Shown here in pieces: positions 59,269-64,000 of a stretch of DNA of 64,000 nucleotides (position 1 is the stretch's first letter; each line of letters starts with the position of its first letter). The notes beneath the pieces are model-generated. The model was not told where the DNA came from, made no database searches, and worked only from the letters and a program-made list of their open reading frames with translations. The stretch lies in contig JADQCE010000003.1 of the NCBI GenBank assembly GCA_016278265.1, forward strand, positions 310,001-374,000, given 5' to 3'. The position numbers and the translations under genes were made by a program. The stretch comes from Halothiobacillus sp. (GTDB taxonomy: Bacteria; Pseudomonadota; Gammaproteobacteria; Halothiobacillales; Halothiobacillaceae).

Positions 59269-59599
59269 GTTCGGCTCCTTGTCTTGCATTGATGACTCGT
59301 TCCCTGAATGATCGTCTGTCGCGTCCCGGTTGGCCGGGTGGTTCGGATGTCCCGCTGGGGATGGTCCGGCGGGCCGTGCGGCAGGGCACTGGGCGCGATT
59401 GTTGCTAGTCTGCGTCAGGCCGCCGTTGGCTGCAAGGAGGTTGAGCGGCGGTCGTGGGACAGTCCCCCTATCGGCGGTTTAGACTCTTGTCGCGGGACGC
59501 TGGCACGAATCGACGGTTTCGCGGTCGAAAAGGCCTATCGCGAGTCGATTCATGGCGGGCCTTCTCACCCTCTCCACCTACAGCACAGCAGGGGTCTGC
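59269..59599. other. 331-nt divergent intergenic region
   Basis: It separates the small exported gene (minus) from lolC (plus). Overlapping frames here lack codon pattern or motifs. A weak promoter GGGACA ... TAGACT (59480-59485) points to lolC. I see nothing else convincing. Confidence 0.5.
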
Positions 59600-60847
59600 A
59601 TGCGGCGGACATTCGAATGGATGATCGGGCTGCGCTACACGCGCGCCAAACGACGCAACCGGTTTGTGTCGTTCATTTCGGCCACCTCGATCATCGGCAT
59701 CACCCTCGGCGTAACGGCCCTGATCGTGGTGATTTCGGTGATGAACGGTTTCCAGGACGAGTTGCGCGAACGCATCCTCGGGATGACCGCGCACGTGACC
59801 GTCAGCGAACGTGGCGGCTCACTGGGTGACTGGCAGACGGTTGCCGAGCGAATTGGCGAGGAGCCGTCGGTGCGGGCGGTCGCGCCCTACGTGCAGGCCG
59901 AGGCGATGCTGTCGGCCTCCTCGGAGGTTTCCGGGGCGATCATCCGCGGCATCGAGCCGGAGCGCGAGTCGCCGGTCACCGATATTGGTGCACACATGAC
60001 GGAAGGGGCGCTTGAAGCCCTCGAGCCCGGCCAGTTCGGCATCGTGCTGGGCTCGGCGCTGGCGCGCACGCTTGGCGTGGGGCTGGGTGACCGGTTGATG
60101 CTGATCAGCGCGAACGTGGCCGTTACCCCGGTGGGTGGCATGTTGCGCCAGCGACGTTTCACGGTGGTGGGGTTGTTCGAGGTCGGCATGTACGAATACG
60201 ACCGCGGCACGGCAATGATCCACATGGCCGATGCCCAGGCGCTGTTCCGCACCGGCGGCAACGTCTCGGGGTTGCGGCTGAAGCTCGACGACATCTTCGG
60301 CGCGCCCGCCGTGGCGAGGGACCTGAACCAGCAGTTGGGCTACCCCTACGTGGCCCAGGACTGGACCCAGTCGAATGCCAATTTCTTCCGCGCCATCCAG
60401 ATCGAGCGCACGGTGATGTTCATCATCCTGTCGCTGATCGTGGCGGTGGCCGCTTTCAATATCGTCTCCACCCTCGTGATGCTGGTCACCGACAAGCAGG
60501 GCGACATCGCGATTCTGCGCACGTTGGGTGCCAGCCCGGGCTCGATCATGATGATCTTCATCATTACCGGGGTGTTCATCGGCCTGATCGGCACGGCCGT
60601 CGGGGTAGGCATTGGCGTGCTGATCGCCGAGAACATCGACGTGATCGTGCCCTGGATCGAAGGAGTGGTCGGCACCCAGTTCATGCCGGCAGACGTCTAC
60701 TACATCAGCGAAGTGCCCTCCCGGCTCGATTGGGGCGATGTCGGCCTGATCGCCTTGATGGCCTTCGTGCTCTCGTTCCTGGCCACGCTGTATCCCGCGT
60801 GGCGCGCCTCCCGTGTCCAACCGGCACAAGCGCTCCGCTATGAATAA
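59600..60847 (+). CDS. lolC: lipoprotein-releasing ABC transporter permease LolC/LolE
   Basis: Inner-membrane subunit that hands outer-membrane lipoproteins to LolA. The 415 residues have TM1 at about 25-50 (SFISATSIIGITLGVTALIVV), a periplasmic MacB-like domain at about 55-265 and three C-terminal helices (FtsX fold) with DIAILRTLGASPGSIM as coupling helix. I chose the ATG at 59600, preceding the conserved FEWMIGLRYTRAKRRN start. Only one permease is next to lolD; a second (LolE) would have to be elsewhere, or this is a LolF-type homodimer. Confidence 0.92.
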   Translation: MRRTFEWMIGLRYTRAKRRNRFVSFISATSIIGITLGVTALIVVISVMNGFQDELRERILGMTAHVTVSERGGSLGDWQTVAERIGEEPSVRAVAPYVQAEAMLSASSEVSGAIIRGIEPERESPVTDIGAHMTEGALEALEPGQFGIVLGSALARTLGVGLGDRLMLISANVAVTPVGGMLRQRRFTVVGLFEVGMYEYDRGTAMIHMADAQALFRTGGNVSGLRLKLDDIFGAPAVARDLNQQLGYPYVAQDWTQSNANFFRAIQIERTVMFIILSLIVAVAAFNIVSTLVMLVTDKQGDIAILRTLGASPGSIMMIFIITGVFIGLIGTAVGVGIGVLIAENIDVIVPWIEGVVGTQFMPADVYYISEVPSRLDWGDVGLIALMAFVLSFLATLYPAWRASRVQPAQALRYE

Positions 60848-60862
60848 TCCAGGCTCTGCATT

Positions 60863-61564
60863 ATGAATGATCTTCGCGATACCCCTCGCCCGGTGCTCGA
60901 GGCGCAGGGACTGACCCGCACCTTCCGCGAGGGCAGCCTCAACGTCGAGGTGCTGCGCGGCATCGACCTGGCCATTCATTCCGGCGAACGGGTGGCCATC
61001 GTCGGCGCGTCCGGGGCGGGCAAGTCCAGTCTGCTATCCCTGCTGGCGGGCCTCGACCAGCCCACCGACGGCGGGGTGTGGCTGGCCGGGCAACGTTTCT
61101 CCTCTCTCGGCGAGCGCCGCCGTGGCCTGTTGCGCAATCAGCATCTGGGATTCGTCTACCAGGCCCATCACCTGTTGGCCGAGTTCTCCGCGCTGATCAA
61201 CGTCGCCATGCCGCTGATCATCCGCCGCGAGTCGCGCGAACAGGCCGAGGCGCAGGCGCGGGCATTGCTCCAGCGCGTCGGCCTGGGGCATCGGCTCGAT
61301 CATCGACCGGGCGAGCTTTCGGGCGGTGAGCGCCAGCGTGTCGCCATCGCCCGGGCGCTGGTCACCCAGCCGGCGGTGGTGTTGGCCGACGAGCCCACCG
61401 GCAACCTCGATACCCGTAGCACCGAGGCGGTCTTTCAGGCGATGCTCGAGCTCAATCAGGCCATGGGTAGCGCCATCGTCCTGGTCACCCACGATCTGGA
61501 TCTGGCCGCCCGGATGGATCGCACCCTGCACATCGCCGACGGTCTGATCACCGACCGCGCCTGA
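60863..61564 (+). CDS. lolD: lipoprotein-releasing ABC transporter ATPase LolD
   Basis: The 233-residue ABC ATPase has Walker [10 protein letters not shown], signature [15 protein letters not shown], Walker [13 protein letters not shown] and the switch His in VTHDLDLA. It lies 15 nt after lolC, in the usual lolCD order. Confidence 0.94.
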   Translation: MNDLRDTPRPVLEAQGLTRTFREGSLNVEVLRGIDLAIHSGERVAIVGASGAGKSSLLSLLAGLDQPTDGGVWLAGQRFSSLGERRRGLLRNQHLGFVYQAHHLLAEFSALINVAMPLIIRRESREQAEAQARALLQRVGLGHRLDHRPGELSGGERQRVAIARALVTQPAVVLADEPTGNLDTRSTEAVFQAMLELNQAMGSAIVLVTHDLDLAARMDRTLHIADGLITDRA

Positions 61565-61620
61565 GGCCTAATCTCCCTGCCCGCGGCCCCCGCCGGCAGC
61601 GCTCTGTTCCTCAAAACATA

Positions 61621-61648
61621 TTGCGACCCGGCAATGACGGTCTAGTCT
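61621..61648 (+). promoter_or_regulatory. possible promoter of the molybdenum hydroxylase pair
   Basis: TTGCGA (61621-61626), a 16-nt spacer, TAGTCT (61643-61648), about 70 nt before the GTG start at 61720. Confidence 0.4.
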
Positions 61649-61719
61649 CCTTGGCACTGTCCCGTTCGCCCCGACTACGGGGCGTCTACGACTCTGCACT
61701 CAACTTAGGGAGAACCGCC

Positions 61720-62217
61720 GTGGCAACACTCACCATCAATGGGCGATCTGTGACCCTTGAGGTCGCCGATAACATGCCCCTGCTGTGGGCCATCCGTGAC
61801 TACATCGGGCTGACCGGCACCAAGTTCGGCTGTGGTGCCGGGTTGTGCGGGGCCTGCACGGTGCACGTCGATGGCGAGGCGACCCGCTCCTGTATTACGC
61901 CGGTCGCCTCCGCGGACGGCAAGGAAGTCACGACCATCGAGGGGCTTTCCTCGGCCGGTGATCATCCGGTGCAGCTCGCCTGGGTGGCGGAGGATGCGCC
62001 GCAGTGTGGCTACTGCCAGTCCGGCCAGATCATGCAGGCCGCCGCGCTGTTGGCCGACACCCCGGATCCGTCCGACGAGGACATCGACCGGGCAATGAAG
62101 GGCAACCTCTGCCGCTGCGGGACCTACAACCAGATCCGCGCGGCGATCAAGCATGCCTCGCGGGCCAATATGGCCGGCAACGACGGCCAGGGTATCGACA
62201 AGGAGGTCTCGGCATGA
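61720..62217 (+). CDS. [2Fe-2S] subunit of a xanthine-oxidase-family dehydrogenase (IorA-like)
   Basis: The 165-residue protein has a plant-type [2Fe-2S] domain ([16 protein letters not shown]) and a second helical [2Fe-2S] domain ([10 protein letters not shown] and CRCGTYNQI). It passes electrons from the molybdenum subunit to an acceptor. A GTG start lies after AGGGAGA. It overlaps the next gene by ATGA. The pairing matches isoquinoline 1-oxidoreductase-like enzymes; the substrate is unknown and may be an aldehyde. Confidence 0.92.
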   Translation: MATLTINGRSVTLEVADNMPLLWAIRDYIGLTGTKFGCGAGLCGACTVHVDGEATRSCITPVASADGKEVTTIEGLSSAGDHPVQLAWVAEDAPQCGYCQSGQIMQAAALLADTPDPSDEDIDRAMKGNLCRCGTYNQIRAAIKHASRANMAGNDGQGIDKEVSA

Positions 62218-64000
62218 CCACGCGCAGGCAGTTTCTCAAGGTCTCCGCTGCCGTGGGTGGCGGGTTGCTGGTCGGCTTTCGTTTCGGCGCCCCCGAGTCG
62301 GCCATGGCCGCCGATGGCACGTCGGGCGCGTCGGGGGCGTCGGGTGTTTTCGAACCCAATGCCTGGATCGAGATGCATCCCGACGGTCGCACGATGCTCA
62401 CCATCTCGGGTTCGGAGATGGGCCAGGGCGCGATGACGGTGATCCCGATGATGATCGCCGAGGAACTCGACCTGCCTTGGGGCGAGTTCGATACCCGTTT
62501 CGCCCCGGCCGACGAGGCCTACGCGAACCCGGCGCTGGGCAGTCAGGTCACCGGCGGCAGTGCCACCGTGCGCGGCTTTTACACCAAGCTGCGCGAGGTG
62601 GGGGCGGCAACCCGCGAGATGCTGATGCAGGCCGCGGCCAATCGCTGGGACGTGCCCTTGACCGATCTGCGCACCGAGCCGGGCGTGGTGGTGCATACCG
62701 CCACCGGGCGGCAGGTCGAATACAAGGATCTGGTGGCGGATGCCGCTCAGCTCGAGCCACCGGAAGAGGTCTTCACCAAGGACCGCAAGGACTTCCGCAT
62801 CATCGGCAAGCCGACCAAGCGCCTGGATACACCGCAGAAGGTCACCGGCCAGGCGGATTTCGGCATCGATGCCCGCCCCGATGGCTTGTTGCAGGCCAGC
62901 ATCGAGCGCTGCCCGGTATTCGGCGGCAAGCTTAAGTCGGTAGACGCCGACGAGGCCCGCAAGGCCGATGGGGTCGAGGACGTGATCGAGCTCGAGCATG
63001 GCGTGGCCGTGCTGGCGCGTGACTGGTGGAGTGCCGACCAGGCGCGCGGCAAGCTCTCGATCGAGTGGGACGAGGGCGATCTGGCCGACCTCGATGACGA
63101 GGCGATCGACGCGCAATTCCAGGAACGGATCAAGAAGGATGCTCGCTCCGCGCGCACCGAGGGGCGTGGTGCCGATGCGCTGGGCAGTGACGAGAACACC
63201 CATAGCGCGACCTATCGCGTGCCCTATCTGGCCCACACCACGATGGAGCCGATGAACGCCACCGCCTCGGTGACCGACGACGGCGTGACCCTGTGGGTGC
63301 CGACCCAGGCACCTGGCTCGGTGCAGCAGGTGGCCGCCGAGGTCGCCGGCGTCGACAAGGAGAAGGTCACGGTGCATACCACCTTCCTCGGCGGCGGTTT
63401 CGGGCGTCGATTCGAGACCGACTTCGTCCGCGAGGCGGTCGAGCTCTCCAAACGCGCCGGTCGCCCGGTCAAGGTGATCTATTCGCGTCCGGACGACGTG
63501 CGCCACGACTTCTATCGGCCGGCGGCCTATAACGAGCTGTCCGCCACCCTGGGTGACGATGGCCTGCCGGTGACCTGGGTGCATCGCATCGCCAGTCCGT
63601 CGATCTGGTCACGTGTCGCCCCGGGCATGGTCAAGGACGGCATCGATCCGGCGGCCATCGAAGGTGCGGCGGATCACCCCTATCAGATCGAGAACATTGC
63701 GGTGTCCTACGCCCAGGTCGATCCGGGTATCCCGGTGGGTTTCTGGCGCTCGGTGGGTCACTCGCACAACGCCTACATCGTCGAGTCGTTTCTCGACGAG
63801 CTTGCCCGTCGGGCCGATGTCGATCCGGTCGAGTACCGGCTGCAATTGCTCGAGGGCGACTCGCGTCACGTCGGCGTGCTAAAGCGCGCCGCCGAGATGG
63901 CCGACTGGGGCGGCGAGGTACCCGAGGGCCGTGCCCGCGGCGTGGCACTGGCCAAGTCGTTCGGCAGCTACTGCGCGCAGGTCGCCGAGGTCTCCATCGA
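62214..64000 (+). CDS. molybdopterin-binding large subunit of an aldehyde/isoquinoline oxidoreductase-like enzyme (3' end cut by window)
   Basis: About 595 residues are visible. The N-terminus [17 protein letters not shown] is a twin-arginine (Tat) signal, so the enzyme is likely folded with its cofactor and exported by the TatABC encoded here. Molybdenum-site motifs of the IorB type include [62 protein letters not shown] and [12 protein letters not shown]. The active-site Glu near the C-terminus lies outside the window. The fused single large subunit without a separate FAD subunit is typical of this subfamily. Confidence 0.9.
   Translation, partial: MTTRRQFLKVSAAVGGGLLVGFRFGAPESAMAADGTSGASGASGVFEPNAWIEMHPDGRTMLTISGSEMGQGAMTVIPMMIAEELDLPWGEFDTRFAPADEAYANPALGSQVTGGSATVRGFYTKLREVGAATREMLMQAAANRWDVPLTDLRTEPGVVVHTATGRQVEYKDLVADAAQLEPPEEVFTKDRKDFRIIGKPTKRLDTPQKVTGQADFGIDARPDGLLQASIERCPVFGGKLKSVDADEARKADGVEDVIELEHGVAVLARDWWSADQARGKLSIEWDEGDLADLDDEAIDAQFQERIKKDARSARTEGRGADALGSDENTHSATYRVPYLAHTTMEPMNATASVTDDGVTLWVPTQAPGSVQQVAAEVAGVDKEKVTVHTTFLGGGFGRRFETDFVREAVELSKRAGRPVKVIYSRPDDVRHDFYRPAAYNELSATLGDDGLPVTWVHRIASPSIWSRVAPGMVKDGIDPAAIEGAADHPYQIENIAVSYAQVDPGIPVGFWRSVGHSHNAYIVESFLDELARRADVDPVEYRLQLLEGDSRHVGVLKRAAEMADWGGEVPEGRARGVALAKSFGSYCAQVAEVSI

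Noticed and set aside
59308-59829. 173-codon plus-strand frame across the start of lolC
   Set aside because: It overlaps lolC in another frame and has no motif or ribosome site; lolC is certain.
61650-61670. TGGCAC resembling a sigma-54 -24 element before the [2Fe-2S] gene
   Set aside because: The GC of the -12 element is not at the required spacing.

Overview
The window reads as a GC-rich gammaproteobacterial chromosome segment with dense genes, mostly housekeeping. The protein families (TatABC, hisBHAFIE, a PilG-PilJ/ChpA array beside gshB, DksA, NudE, YcgL, HrpA, LolCD) are typical of Gammaproteobacteria. A glutamate-cysteine ligase of the Acidithiobacillus ferrooxidans type, an exported DsrE-like sulfur-family protein and a TauE/SafE-type exporter suggest a sulfur-oxidising lineage, perhaps near Halothiobacillaceae or Ectothiorhodospiraceae. 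That placement is inference, because no 16S rRNA gene is present.

Layout. 1-294: frameshifted tail of a chemoreceptor. 406-7789 (minus): hisB-hisH-hisA-hisF-hisI-hisE-tatA-tatB-tatC-gpmI, co-oriented from a promoter near 7860 to a terminator at 338-381. 8034-16213: tRNA-Phe, a three-PAS diguanylate cyclase, dinB, a ZIP metal transporter, a Sel1 protein, cardiolipin synthase with an SDR, a YccA-like membrane protein and a tiny membrane protein. 16268-22837: a chemoreceptor behind a sigma-28 promoter, DUF3429 and DUF502 proteins, aspS and nadA. 22950-28095: an exported DsrE-like protein behind an 18-bp palindrome, a CPA1 antiporter, a tRNA-Gly/Val/Asp operon and two orphan genes.

28121-31137 (minus) holds dksA, a cyclophilin, rnd, a BolA/IbaG gene and a DUF1244 gene. 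31168-46362 is the most interesting block. gshA-gshB-apbE-tonB runs on the minus strand, divergent from pilG-pilH-pilI-pilJ-chpA-chpC, the type IV pilus (Chp) chemosensory system. This keeps the tonB3-gshB-pilG neighbourhood known from Pseudomonas, but the adaptation enzymes PilK and ChpB are absent from the array. ChpA carries three recognisable Hpt domains, repeated acidic-linker motifs and a hexanucleotide microsatellite.

46472-49258 (minus) is a vitamin B12 uptake module: promoter, cobalamin riboswitch, btuB and a BtuM-like transporter with a candidate cobalt-binding cysteine. 49393-58916 holds nudE-cysQ, ycgL, a 270-bp MITE-like element with nested inverted repeats, a DUF4124 gene, hrpA, a TauE/SafE-like exporter, acylphosphatase, an exported beta-propeller-like protein and a DUF2892 protein. 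58966-64000 holds a small secreted protein, lolC-lolD and the start of an isoquinoline-oxidoreductase-like molybdenum hydroxylase whose large subunit carries a Tat signal.

I found no prophage, CRISPR array or obvious defence island. The least explained items are the MITE-like element, the ChpA linker repeats, the palindrome before the DsrE-like gene, and the B12 module.
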